NCBI GenBank assembly: GCA_017979445.1
Contig: CM030705.1
Coordinates: 18,303,614-18,367,613 of the forward strand
Source of the DNA: Akebia trifoliata
Lineage: Eukaryota > Streptophyta > Magnoliopsida > Ranunculales > Lardizabalaceae
Reading direction: 5' to 3'
Length of the DNA stretch: 64,000 nt
Below the pieces are notes generated by a model. The model was not told where the DNA came from, did no database searches, and worked only from the letters and a program-made list of their open reading frames with translations. Positions 1-11,482 of the stretch are shown in pieces (the first letter of the stretch is position 1; the number at the start of each line of letters is the position of its first letter). A program made the translations under genes and the position numbers.

Positions 1-568
1 CAGCCCAATAATATTCCTTAATTTAGGGTCCTTATGTTGTTGGACAACACAAATTAGGATTAAGTGAGCCGATTTAATTCTGCAATTAGAGGGTTTATAA
101 GTAGGTTGATCCATTATCATGTCGTCCCATGGATAGTTAATAATTAATTATCTTTCATGCAAAGGTTCTTATTTTAATTCAGTAGTCAACAAGTCCTAGA
201 ATTCTAGAGGTCAATGATACCAGCACTAATGCACCGCATCCCATCAAAACTCTGTAATTAAGAAGCTTGGGCAAAAGTAGTGCTAGTTGCATGCCCTTCT
301 TTTAGAAGGGGTGAGATGCCAAAGTCTCTGTAGTAGTAATACCACAGACCTGGGATTTTGAAAATGAGATATAAAAATAATAAATCTTAAAAAGATGGGG
401 GAGTTCTCTAAATATGTGGATATGAGTACTATGAAAAATGTAATGTATATCTATATATATATATATATTGATGTGAATGAAAAATGTAATACATATACAT
501 ACACACAAAAAAAAAATTTATTTCAAGTTTTCTAGAGTGTTGAACTCAAATTATACCCAAACCATTCT
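1..568. other. Non-coding flank, nothing recognised except a TA microsatellite
   Basis: AT-rich sequence with no convincing coding potential; the short reading frames here look random. A pure TA run lies at about 452-468. The stretch at about 95-200 looks loosely similar to about 3495-3600 (shared words around 'tattatgtggatcccattga' and 'attttaatt'), which could mean both belong to one intron or repeat later split by the LINE insertion. Confidence 0.5.
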
Positions 569-2040
569 TCTTTTTTTTTTTATACAAAACACAACAAAAG
601 ATGAAACAAAACCAACTAAGAAGCATCTAAAATACAAATAGAATCCCAACGAACTAGAAAATCCTTGAAGAAAGTTCCCTTGAACTCTTTGAAGGTTGTC
701 CCCCAAAAAAATAATAATCCTAGAATGTCTAAAATAAGATCCTACAGATCGCATTCTTTATCCTCAAAGATTCGTCTATTCCGCTCATTCCAAATCCCCC
801 GAGAAATAGCATCGGAAGAAAACTCCAAAGGTTCTGCTTTGCAACTCTAAAGTGAGAACTCCAACCTAACCAAGAAGCAAGAAGATCCTTGTATGTGCAC
901 AGAAAGGAATGAGCAAGCCCAAAGAGACCAAGAAAGTGCAACCACACCAAGCGAGTATGAACACAACGCATTAACAAATGATCCACTGTCTCACTATCAT
1001 TGAAGCACAATAAGCAAAAATTGGGCATATGGAATCTTCTAATCAACTGATCCAAAATAGTAACTCTACCCAACGCTACTAGCCACACAAAAACAAAAAC
1101 CTTAGACGAAACCTTTGTACTCCAAATGAACGAGGTTGAGAAGGCATCCGAAGGCGAGAGAGGCAACCCAAACCCGGTAGCATACATAGACCTCACCGTG
1201 AAAACTCTTTCTTTAGTGCCACTCCAAAGTCTACGATCCTCTGAGTTTGCTCCAAGCACCTCCTTATCCAGCAACTCCAAACTACCCACTCTACTCGCTT
1301 CCTAATCATTGAAATGTCGTCTAAACCCAAAATCCCAAGACTTGTCCCCACCAACATCAAACAAGAAGGATTCAATTGGCTTTTCTTATTTGGTCAACAA
1401 CCCATAGAGATCTAGAAAGAGGCCCATCAAAGGCATTTCCCCACACCAACTATCTTCCCAAAAATGAACTCCTATTACCCCTACCCACTTTGAATTTCAA
1501 CTTCCTACAAAAATAGGTGTTCTCTTGAGAATACCTTTCCAAACTCCGCATCCGAAGGCTCTTTTTGCAATCCCATTCTCCCATCCGAACTCTTTCACCC
1601 CATATTTGTCACTAATCACATCCCTCCATAGATTGCCCTCCTCCTCACCAAAACGCCATAGCCATTTTGACAACAAAGCCGAATTCATCTCACCAAAGTT
1701 TTGAAACCTGGTCCACCTCAACTCTTTGGGAAGCACAAATTCTTCCAATTCACCATATGATATTTTGTTTTGTTGTCTTTATCATGCTAGAAAAAATTTC
1801 TACAAATCCTATCCATCTTTATCTCACGTTCCGAGGCAAAAAGAACATGGATAAGTAATAAATAGGAATACCAGCTAAGGTGCTCCTAATAAGAGTCATC
1901 TTACCCCCTTTCTACAAGTACTTAGCCTTCCAACGACTCAATCTCCTCCCCATTCTCTCTAATATCGGATCCCAAATATCTTTACTTCGATAAGCTACGC
2001 CTAAGGGAAGGCAACGATCCCAAACCATTCTTGTGTCACA
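569..2040 (-). mobile_element. 5'-truncated, decayed LINE (L1/RTE-like non-LTR retrotransposon), 3' end only
   Basis: Read on the minus strand, broken frames give the end of a plant LINE reverse transcriptase followed by its zinc-binding tail. Near 1965-2010 there is a stretch like 'LPLGVAYRSKDIWDPILERM', typical of the RT thumb region. A stretch containing 'LLSKWLWRF' follows at 1497-1748. At 729-1289 the zf-RVT pattern is visible: C-x2-C ('CLLC'), then 'DHLLMRC'. Several stops and frameshifts separate the pieces, so no protein is made. The element ends in a T run at 569-582 on the plus strand, which is the poly(A) tail of the minus-strand transcript. The 5' part (endonuclease and most of RT) is missing, as is usual for LINE insertions. 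I could not identify target-site duplications. The family assignment is confident; the exact clade is not. Confidence 0.82.
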
Positions 2041-2164
2041 TTTGTGTCGTTCTTCGACTTTCTAACCAAATTTTTAAACAAATTGTTAGATGGATATTCT
2101 TAATCGTACTCCCATAACGATTTTTTTCCATAAATTGAATTGCTAACTATGTTCCAAACATGAA

Positions 2165-2395
2165 TTAAACATTAACACTTTTGACCTTTAGAAGTCAATC
2201 CCGTGTTTAAACTGATACCCTATCAGTATTTTGGCTATACATTTCTCAAAATTCATCAAAATCGCAAAATCTTGGACTAATTAGATAGATAATTGGATAA
2301 TCTTTCAAATGACATAAAAATAACTTAATATGACAAGCTTTGACCCTTAAAGTAAAACTTAACGAAAAGTAACGTGAATATTACATAAACTTTGA
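2165..2395. repeat. Direct repeat copy 1 (diverged pair with 2925-3152)
   Basis: Shares an ordered series of words with 2925-3152: 'acacttttgacctt', 'taccctatcagtattttgg', 'tttctcaaaa', 'tcatca', 'ttggatagataa', 'tttcaaatgaca', 'aacttaat' and 'gttttgacc'. The copies are about 760 bp apart in the same orientation. They could be the terminal repeats of a small LTR element or a local duplication; no TG..CA ends or target duplication were found. Confidence 0.6.
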
Positions 2396-2924
2396 TGCAG
2401 GACTATGAAGGAAAAAGATGAAATCTAGGGGTTTAGAGGATCTGATTTGGGATTTGGAATTGGGTTAAGGATTTGGGGGCCAATAAGAAAAGGGTTTCCA
2501 AAATCCCAATTGGCTATTGGGATGTAAAATGCAAAGTTTTGTAAATTTCGATATTTTGGTTGGGGTTTGACAAGGATTAAAAGGAAAATGACTTAAAGAG
2601 TAGAGATTAAAGGTTAAGAGAATAAGAAAAGGATTAAGAGTTGAAGTTTGTAAGTTTCAAGAATCAAGGATTCAAGAAAATCAAGAACTAGAAACTAAAA
2701 AGAAAATCAAGAAATGAGGATTCTTGATGGTTTCTTGATGAATCCAAAATAAAAAAAAAAAAAAAAAAAAAGATTAAAAGAATAATATAAAAGATTTACT
2801 TTGGAATCACCCAAATGATTTACATGGCATCAACTCCGTTGAATGCACAACATTCTAAAGAAAACAAAGACTTGTATAAAAAGAAAATCCATTAAACTCA
2901 CAATTTTAATTCTAAAATTATATA

Positions 2925-3152
2925 AAAATTGACACTTTTGACCTTGAGATGCAAATCCCTTGTAGAATACCCTACCAGTATTTTGACCATAACTTTCTCA
3001 AAACTCATCAGAATTGCAAAATCTTTAGCTCGTTGGATAGATAACTGAATAACATTTCAAATGACACCAAAATCAACTTAATACCATAAAGTTTTGACCC
3101 CTCAAAGTAAGGTCTAAATAAAAGTGGCATGAATAGTACCTAGACTTGGATC
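2925..3152. repeat. Direct repeat copy 2 (diverged pair with 2165-2395)
   Basis: Second copy of the repeat described at 2165-2395, in the same orientation. It differs by many substitutions, so the duplication is old. The words 'taccagtattttgacc', 'actttctcaaaactcatca' and 'tttcaaatgaca' anchor the match. Confidence 0.6.
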
Positions 3153-4460
3153 AAATTCTTAAACTAACCTAATAATAAACTTCTAGAAGAAATAAGACTA
3201 AAAAAAATTAAATAATCCCATAACTAAAACCCAATAATTAAAATAAAATAAAATCCTAAAACTAAAACACGGCCCAAATAGGTTAAACCCATGAACTCCA
3301 ATGTCCCCATCAAACTCTCAAAATAACTAAAAGAAAATTCAGAAGTAAAAAATAAATAATCTAAAACTCATCCCAACAAAATAAAAATGATAAAAATAAA
3401 AGAAAATAAAAACTCTAGACCCAAACAAACAACAACCTAAATAATTAAAAAATTTCCCTTCATACACGTCATTGTTGGCTTGATTTGTGACTTGCATTGG
3501 TTAGTCGATCTATTATTATGTGGATCCCATTGATAGTAACTAAATATCTAGTGAGTCAATGTCTCCATTTTAATTGAAAAGATGACAAATTCTATAGCTT
3601 ATAGGGGTTTTAATTGCTTTAAAAGTTGTCTGTTTTACAAGAACTTTTTTTACGAGTGGATTTGTTTAAGGAAATGAATAGAGGATGGCCAGTGGAAAAA
3701 CTTTTCCACCTCCCAACATATAAATACAGGTAATATACAGGATTTTTAAGATAGAGAATGATTATGTTATTTGCTTTTGCAAATTTCTGTTATTTTATCC
3801 AATTGGCGCAACTCCAATTGATCCAAAGTAACAAAAGGTTGGTCAGACTCCATAATTAAGTACTCTTCGGGGGGGCTGCAAGACTTGGTCCAGCCGTCTA
3901 TTTGCTTCAAATTTCATAAAGTACCGTTTCATTACAGTAATTTTTCTAACCTAAATTTCAGATCTTTAGCGCTTGCTTAAATCTGATTTACACAACCTTC
4001 GTACCTATATTCAGATCTGTTCCTAGGTTATTCAGTTTTTTTTTTTTTTTTTGTCCTATAAATCTTAGATCAATTTCAGTTTTCAGTCACATGCTTTCAA
4101 ATAAACTTGACTGCAAGCTTGCTATGCTAAAAAATAAAATCGAGTGGGTGGGTAGAGCAAACATTTCAAGTAGGTGCTAAGGAATGTCCATGTTTAAAAG
4201 CCAACTTGCATCCAAAAAGAAATGCCCGTATCCTTATAGCTCATAATTCTAGTAGAGTTTCATAGTTACGATAATTGATATAAGGGAGGCCTAAACATCA
4301 AAGAAACTATTTAGTAATTTCTTTTTTCTGATAAGTAGAAACTGTTTAGTTTATAGGCAGTTTGGCACGAAAGATAGCTAAATCCATGCATAAGAATATT
4401 TGGCATCAAGAAAAACATATGTGGGATTCATTTTGGGATTCAATCATGTAGAATTCATAC

Positions 4461-6195
4461 CACCAATAGCTAATCCCGTGATGCAGTCAAGGTGACCCTG
4501 CAAATTGATAGATTTAAATTTACCCCGGCACAAGCCCTTAATGAGATCTCTTTCATCATTCCCCTCCTCGACTTGATCAAAATCTACTCCATTATCATCG
4601 TGTCTATTCTGCCTTTGTGAATATTTTACAGTTCCCTCTGGCAGATCACAGAGATCCCCTAGAGTTAGGCAATGAACGGTGTTCTCCTTGATAAACATCC
4701 TATCCAAGTTGGCCATAATATCCACATGAGGTTTAACAATCAATTCTCTAACACATTTCCATAAATCGGTAACACGAGGACGATGACCAGGATCAAAATC
4801 CAAACATTTGCAGAGAATTTGATGCAATGAGGAATATTCTGTACCCAATAAATTTTCCAACGCAGAGCTTACTCTCTCCACCCAATCCCTATACAATCCT
4901 AATTTTCCACCACTCTTTTCTTCATTTCTTTCTAGAAGAAGCCGATATAAATTTTTAAACAGCTCTTCGGCAAATTTATATCCCACAAGAAGTGAGACCA
5001 AGATACAAGCCAAGGACCAAATATCCGAACCGTGCCCAACTGCATATCCTAAACTACCACTCTCTGGTGTGAATCCTTCGTTATGCAATAATTTAAGTAG
5101 TAGTTCCGGACTCACAAATGCTTGGGTCTTGAATAGATTGGTAAAGCTTTCTTCTGTTTCTAAGTCATCGCTTCTTTGACTACTAGAATAAGTAACCTCT
5201 GCAATGCACTTTCGCACTTTCCTTCCCATTGCCAAGATGTCATTTAGGTCAACAAAAGCACGACCAAAATTATCACAATTAAAGTAAGACAGAGCTAAAC
5301 ACCCACTAATCAATCCTTCCGAATTTAAACCAATAATTGCTTCACACAGGTCCATACCCACCATTGAAAAATCAGACATCCCCCCATTTATTGTCTCCGA
5401 ATCTTGCTTCAAATCCTCAAATAAACCGTCACCAACAAACCCAATTCGTAACTTTCTCAACTTCTCTACAAAACTATCATTTAATCTCTCAGACACTAGA
5501 AACACAGACCCATCTCCCAAATTCATCCACAACCCATAAACCTTACAGATCCGAACCTGTCTCGAAGAGGCGTTCAAAATAGAACTCAATTCTTCTCTTT
5601 CCCCATCCTTCAATTGATGCAAAGCTTCCATAATTCTAAAAATGTAGCTAACATTAAACGTAGAATTACTCAAAGGTGAAGAAAATACATGAAGAAGACT
5701 CACAATTTGGTCTTCTCTGAAACAACGACTACTGATTTTCGTTGATGAAGAAGAAGTAATTCTTCCTTGAAGTACAGAAAAAAATGGATTTCCACCACTC
5801 TCTTCAATCGAAACAGCATCGTTGGGAAGAACCCAATCCTTCCAAATTGAGTAGAAATCTTCGGACCATAAGCGAGGTAGAAATTGGGGGGATTGAGAAA
5901 TACCATTGTGAGATTGTTTATGGTGTGATCGTGAACAATTAGGGTTATGGTTAGGGTTTTGTTGGGAGATAAAGCTGAGGAGGTCGATGTTCTTGGGCAG
6001 TGCAGAGGGGCCTTGGTGTTGAGGGTAATTGACGAGTTGGTTACAAGCAGGGCAACGAATGGTGTTTGGGAAACGTTGGAGTAACTGTACGAGACAGTCC
6101 TCGCATACTGAGTGGCCACACGATAGCACACGAGGGATCGTATCTTGGTGGTTGAAGACTTGCAGACAAACTGGGCACTCAGGAAGCTCCTCCAT
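4461..6195 (-). CDS. First exon of a RING-finger / pseudokinase / WD40-repeat protein (probable E3 ubiquitin ligase)
   Basis: About 578 codons are open from the ATG at 6195. Residues 7-51 form a C3HC4 RING: C7-x2-C10, C26-x-H28, C31-x2-C34, C48-x2-C51, the usual E2-docking fold of a ubiquitin ligase. From about residue 150 to 490 there is a protein-kinase-like fold. An activation-segment end 'FVSPELL', a subdomain IX 'GSDIWSLACILVSLLVG' and a subdomain XI 'CLDFDPGHRPRVTDL' are clear, but HRD and DFG are absent (the region reads 'CLALSYFNCDNFGRAFVDL'), so it is predicted to be a pseudokinase. The end 'LQGHLDCITGLAIGG' starts a WD40 repeat. The frame then runs into GTATGAATTC, a good splice donor at 4460, so the stop at 4444 is intronic and the remaining WD40 exons lie elsewhere. 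Plants have a family with this domain order; I infer ligase function from the RING. The exon looks intact, but the whole gene cannot be judged. Confidence 0.85.
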
Positions 6196-6196
6196 C

Positions 6197-6199
<3 letters not shown>

Positions 6200-6228
<29 letters not shown>
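6200..6228. repeat. CT/GA microsatellite in the 5' leader of the RING/WD40 gene
   Basis: About 14 uninterrupted CT units on the plus strand, read as GA in the transcript and ending a few bases before the ATG at 6195. GA-rich leaders are common in plant genes and can recruit GAGA-binding BBR/BPC factors; a regulatory role here is inference only. Confidence 0.9.
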
Positions 6229-6230
<2 letters not shown>

Positions 6231-6231
<1 letters not shown>

Positions 6232-6460
6232 TGCGCTCTTGACTCATCAACGGGAATAGAGATTTTTTTTGCCGTTGAAAACTACGAGACCGGGTCGTTG
6301 GTTCGCCCGGTTCGAATTCGAGTTCTCGGTTCCCTACTTTTGAACCCCCGGGATCGTCGAGATAGTTTTTGATACATATAGCCCGTCCGAAGGAAAGAGT
6401 CAGGAGTAATTAAAATATGAGTACTCTTTTAAGTAATTGAATATATGTTATTTATTTGGA
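6231..6460 (-). promoter_or_regulatory. Probable promoter / 5' UTR of the RING/WD40 gene
   Basis: This is the sequence just upstream of the minus-strand ATG. It is less AT-rich than the next kilobases, as expected for a transcribed leader. A TATA-like 'ctatatgtatc' (minus strand, about 6370-6385) lies about 180 bp before the ATG. Support is positional and weak. Confidence 0.3.
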
Positions 6461-7630
6461 TACAAGTTCTGAGAAGTACTTCTAACAGAGTTTTGTATTT
6501 GAAAATTATTCTAAATTATGTTAAAATAATCAAAATGCCCATATATGTATCAATTACGATATTTAAAGTTATAACTCAATAAATTACGATTAAAAAAAAA
6601 ATAACAGTTACTATTTTTATTCATAAAAAATATTATATTATTATTTTAAATTCTAAATATATCCACTAAATATTGAACATTTGAAAAATAAAACATGTAT
6701 AAAAATATGACAATTATCATATAATAAAATATGTATCATTATACATAAAATTATATAAAGAAAAATTATGCATCCATAATTGATCATTGCCTATTGTATG
6801 TCATGGTCATATTCTAATAAAAATAACATGTTTCATATTACATACAATTATCTAATGAAAAATAGTACAACCATCAAAGACAACAAAACTAACATCATCA
6901 TAGATTGTAATATATTGTATCCTATATATGCATATAAGCCTCAGTCCCGTCCTCAAAGATTTATTTTTGTTTTTTTCTTCGCATATTTATTATCGTTATG
7001 ATCAATCTTCTCGGTTTCATCAAACCATATGAAAAATTTTCATGATCTTGTAAATGGAAAAAATAAATACAGTTTATTAAAAATATGTAATATAATATTT
7101 ATGACTGATACAAATTAATACAGATTATTCATTACCTTTCATAATAGACACTTACAAAATTGTCTACTTTTGCTATTTTTTGTGTTGGAAGTATACAACC
7201 CCATCTTTCATTTATAAGAGCAATAAAAGTTATAATAAACTGTAATAATCACACAAATAAATGTAAAATGAAAGAAAAACATCAAGCAACAAAATATACA
7301 TGTGATCGTCATACCAATAAATAAAGATGTTCATATAATATAAACATATTGAATTCACCCAAATATATAAATTGTTTAGTTAATAGTAACTTCTAAGTCA
7401 TAAAATTATATAATTATATCACATCGATCACAAACTTCTTTTATAACTTCAGTCATTACTTCTTTCCTCGTCTCATTTATCTATGTCCTTCCCGTTGTAA
7501 ACGTCCAGATTCATCTATACTCCTAGGGATGATTTTATCTACATAATCTACTTCATCGTATAGGGTCAAAACTTTTTTTCGAATAAAATTGTATAATTTC
7601 ATGCAAGCAATGATGATGTCCCTCTATAAA
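6461..7630. other. Very AT-rich intergenic DNA, nothing recognised
   Basis: Long A/T-dominated sequence without coding signal on either strand. It borders the PIF/Harbinger fossil on the right, so part of it may be the 3' flank of that element, but no terminal inverted repeat was found. Confidence 0.5.
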
Positions 7631-7639
7631 TTAATAGAG

Positions 7640-8441
7640 TATGTGTGTGCATGTCCCTAAGAATTGCTCATATTGCCTTTAATACCCCAAAATACCTCTC
7701 TATGATATTGCGTAATAAGGAATGAAGATGGTTAAATAACTATTTATTCTCCTTCTGTCATATACCCCTCAGGAAGTCTTGTAAATGATAATAAACACCT
7801 TGATGTGATGTCATGTACCCATCCATCAATAGGTAAACAGAGTTAATCAAATAATATTTACCTACAAATGAATAATATTTTCATTACTTAAAATACATAA
7901 CATATAATTGAATGTATTTATGAGTAAAATTTTGAATACCAACCTGGTGAAGAAATCATGAATTAAGATTATTTATGGTTTTCAAAAACATGTTCGCATA
8001 ATTTACTTGTCCCTCCCAACCAGCAAATACATATGTGAAAATTTTCTAAAGAGCAAACAGCCATTATATTTTGCATTATACTTTTTCAACCTAAATATCG
8101 AAGTTGATCAATTGTTGGAACACATATCTAAATGTGATTTCCGTCAATCTCTCCCACACAATCCTTCATATTATGTGAAATTTTAAATTAAAAATTAAAC
8201 ATTCTAAATTTGTATGAATTTAACTTTAAATTTACCTTAAAAAAGGTCAAAATCTTCAATTGGTGCAAATTTGATGAGAGATCTCATTATAAAAAAAATA
8301 AGACACAATGAGAGTTTTGCACAATTCAATGATAGTTTTCAAGATTTTATGAAAGTGTCTATTTACAGTTTCTTCAGAATGTTGAAATTGATCACCAATA
8401 CTTTTCATGCCCTTATTTTGTCTTAATATTTTTAAGAACAT
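7640..8441 (-). pseudogene. PIF/Harbinger transposase (DDE) pseudogene
   Basis: On the minus strand, family-specific blocks occur in the right order but in shifting frames. 8256-8441 holds the helix-turn-helix motif 'IGDQFQHSEETVNRHFHKIL', a hallmark of plant PIF/Harbinger transposases. Around 8010-8040 the DDE strand 'KIFTYVFAGWEG' follows. Around 7750-7810 comes 'GVYYHLQDF', and around 7670-7735 'LLRNIIERYFGVLKAI' near the C-terminus. There are at least three in-frame stops and several frameshifts, and the DDE residues cannot all be placed, so it is inactive. The active enzyme cuts and pastes DNA at TTA/TAA targets. Its partner Myb/SANT-like gene lies just upstream on the same strand. Confidence 0.82.
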
Positions 8442-8844
8442 TCCTAAAAATACTTTTAAAGAATTTGAATCTTAAAATCTATCTTGTTTCTGTTTATATT
8501 ATTAATAAAAAAACATCATTCAATATTCCATAAAAATAGTCACATAAATATAATCAATCTATAAACAATCACATAAACTATGAAAAATAAAAAATTTTAA
8601 CAAGTATACCATAATTCATAATCGACAATCCACAAACCACAAGAAAATAAATAAACATAATCCATATAGAGTAGACTCAAACCATAATCTATGAAACAAT
8701 AGTTTTTTGGCAAAATCATATATTCTACAAAAAAAATATTCATAAAAGACCAACCCCTAAAAATAAACTACTCCACTCTCTATTAATCACCACTATAACG
8801 GTAATATTTAAAATCAAGGTACAATAAGAGAACATAATTTGTAA

Positions 8845-9825
8845 GCATGTTATAGAAGGCATTTTTTAAATTCACATTCTCTATGAACTTGGATACTGTA
8901 TGACAATATCGATCGCTACCTAAAGGGATCTAATCGACTAATTCATTAAGAAGTACCATGCATTTATCAAGAGTAAGCTTTTTTTGTTTATTTAAAACTT
9001 CATCCCGATGAATTTTTTATTGGAAAAGATCTATTAAATGACTGAATTCAATCTCGAATAATTCAAATTTTCCTTCTTTTTTGCATTTTGATCTATAGTT
9101 ATCACTTATTAACAACCTTCTATATGGTAGTCTTGAACTTGGTGACTCATCAATATTATCATCGGGATGAGTTGCGAGTATATTTTCTTATGTCGTTGGA
9201 ATGTATTCATGGGTATTAACGTCGACATAATCAGCAATTGACTCATTCGTCATGCTTATCATTGTAGAAAATCGAACAAGAAATCGAGTAGTTGTGGTAC
9301 CACCAAATAACTTGTCCAACTCATCTCTGTACTCCAATGCCTTATAACGAAACTTATTATCTCTAAGATGTTGCTATTAAAAATGATGAACACTATTAAT
9401 TGATATTTATAAATAACTTAAGAAATAAGTGAAAGTAAATATATTAAAAATATTTATTATTATTTCTCTGTCAATCCACCATTCATCACTCATGATGATG
9501 GAATAGTCGTTCCAACCAATTTCAATTATACTCATTAGATTGGACCAAGCCTTTCAATTTAAATTTTGTTTTGTTTCAATGGTTTTTGAATTGTTTTTGT
9601 TTGAATTGAAATTTTGTTCTCTTGAGAAATTTATTTCGAACAAACTTTCATCTTAACTTGTTTAAGTTTGGCCTATTCCTACGGCCTTGTGCGACTACTT
9701 CGACATATACTTCAACAAAGGTCTTGTGTAAATACAGGCTCCAATTTACTTTACCGTTGTCATTTTGTGTTGCAACTTATTTGTCTTTATTCATATTTGT
9801 TGTTTCAAAGGACGTCTTGAACTGA
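8845..9825 (-). pseudogene. PIF/Harbinger ORF1: Myb/SANT-like DNA-binding protein pseudogene
   Basis: Minus strand, broken frames. From about 9790 it reads 'NWSLYLHKTFVEVYVEVVAQ', the trihelix/SANT start seen in plant Myb/SANT-like proteins that accompany PIF/Harbinger transposases. 'KQFKNH' then a stop follows at about 9590, where the family has Trp (TGG to TGA). 'GWNDYSIIMSDEWW' is at about 9470-9510, 'HLRDNKFRYKALEYRDELDK' at about 9310-9370, and 'LDKCMVLLNELVD' at about 8940-8980. In active elements this protein helps the transposase reach the nucleus and bind element ends. Multiple stops show it is dead. Same orientation and spacing relative to 7640-8441 indicate one ancient element. Terminal inverted repeats were not located. 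Confidence 0.8.
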
Positions 9826-10650
9826 AAAATAAATAAATACAGAACAAAAAATGTGAAAGAAAAATCTAAATAAATAAATTAATAACATAACTTCGTAGAA
9901 GCAAAAATGGAGTCATACTGAAGCACTATTAATATCACTAATGAGAAAAAAATATCTTATCCTCTAAAGAGTGTCCAACAAGAAAACTTAAATCATGTGT
10001 TAGGAGTAATTATTAAAGCATAGTATACAAATCGATTCATCCAACTTATTACCCCGATTCATCTCGACATCATTTATGAATGAGATGAGATGAAATTATG
10101 AGATTAAAAAATACGGATAGAGAACACCATGTAAACCACTCTCCTCTTGCTTCTTTCCACCATGATAACAAAACAATTGTTTACCCACATTTTTTTAATA
10201 CAAAATACTTAAATTTGTATCTCCTGAATTCATCTATTTTGCTTACTCACTAATGTTCTCTTTCTTTCACAATCTTTAGGTAAAGTAGAGCCATTAAAAA
10301 ATAAATTTCCAAAAATCTACTTTTTTTAACAAAATTCAACAAAATATAATAGCAAAAAAAATATTTTTTATAAGATACCCATTACCCAAATCACAATCAA
10401 ATAACATATACAAGACGATAATCTATTAAACAATGTGAAAAAAAAAATTGACATCAAAATATCAAACTTTTCATACAAAATCTAGCAAAATATAATAGAA
10501 CTAAAAGAATTTTATGGGATACCCAATACCCAGATCAACACCAAATAATAGATACAGAATGACAAATCTATTAAACAATGTGAAAAAATTGAATATTCAT
10601 ACAAAATTTAACAAAATAAAATAGAAAAAAAGAAATTTTTATGTGATACC
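9826..10650. other. AT-rich spacer, nothing recognised
   Basis: No coding signal. Two similar A-rich segments with 'aaattcaacaaaatataatag' type wording occur at about 10325-10375 and 10470-10520, again at about 10600-10640, suggesting a small local duplication just before the LTR at 10651. Confidence 0.45.
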
Positions 10651-11457
10651 TGTAGTCACCAAAATTTTGAGGAGGCCATTACAAATTTTATAAATAAAAG
10701 TCCCTAATTTTATAATGGACCTCAAATCCAAATTAAGTTCATTAAATGGGAATGTGCCTCCTACAAGCCTAGGTTTTTTATTTTCACGGATAAAATCCAT
10801 AATCCAACAAATTCAAGTGATCCACATTAAATATTGGGCCTTACACCTAAATAAATGAGTTTGGCCTAATAATGATCCATAAAATCCTTAAAATTGGATT
10901 TGGATAAATTTAGCCTTTTAAACAAATCAATTAAACCCCTTTAAGTTAGGAGTATAATTGGAAAGTTAAATTACCTTTAAGTCTATAAATACAAGAGCCT
11001 CTTTCATTGAGGAGGGATCTGGATCACTTTCTCTCAGAAAATAGAAGTTCTCCCTCTAGAGAAGAAGAAGCTCTCAAGCCCTCCTCTAGAGATAAAGCAA
11101 GGTTCTTCAGAGATCTGGACTCCGACTAAAGAGAAGATCAAGCATAAAGCCCTTCTCCGGAAGTCAAGAAAATATTCTCAACCAATAAAGCGTGAAGCTC
11201 GGAGAGAAGAAGATCTATAGAAGCATCTACAGAAGATCAATCACAAAATAAAGACATCGTCAAAGCATCATTCTCAACCAATAAAGTACGAAGCACGGAG
11301 AGAAGAAAAGCTACATACATCATCATCTTTTTGTATTTAACTTTTAATCAGAGGAAACATTGAGATCTGTATCTCTTTTTTATCAAAAAATCAATAAAAT
11401 CATTTACGATCATATTTTACGAATCTCGAGGTAGATCCGTTAAAACTTATTGTCGCC
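10651..11457 (+). repeat. 5' LTR of a Ty3/gypsy element (gag-only remnant)
   Basis: Starts with TGTAGTCACC and ends near 'tgtcgcca', so TG..CA-like ends are plausible. A TATA box 'tataaata' lies at about 10984 and an AATAAA-like 'tcaataaaat' at 11391-11400. The sequence between is rich in 'gaagaag/ctctaga', as in transcribed leaders. The gag frame follows at once. No matching 3' LTR is visible in the window, so the borders rest on one copy. Confidence 0.62.
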
Positions 11458-11464
11458 AAATTTC

Positions 11465-11482
11465 TGGCACGTCCGGTGGGAC
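11465..11482 (+). other. Probable tRNA primer-binding site of the 10.65-kb element
   Basis: A TGG-initial block, TGGCACGTCCGGTGGGA, lies 7 bp after the presumed LTR end and just before gag, where reverse transcription would be primed by a tRNA ending in CCA. The matching tRNA was not identified. Confidence 0.5.

Larger units (their letters stand above)
2041..4443. other. AT-rich non-coding stretch, probably intron of the RING/WD40 gene plus repeat remnants
   Basis: No reading frame of substance. It lies directly downstream (minus strand) of the splice donor at 4460, so at least its right part is probably intron. It contains a pair of diverged direct repeats (see separate entries), a run of 20 or more A at about 2750-2771, and a T run at about 4038-4052. 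The WD40 exons expected after the donor are not visible here. Confidence 0.45.

Noticed and set aside
5700..6230. 176-codon minus frame overlapping the RING gene
   Set aside because: It is a shadow in another frame; its start is the translated GA microsatellite and it lacks any domain.
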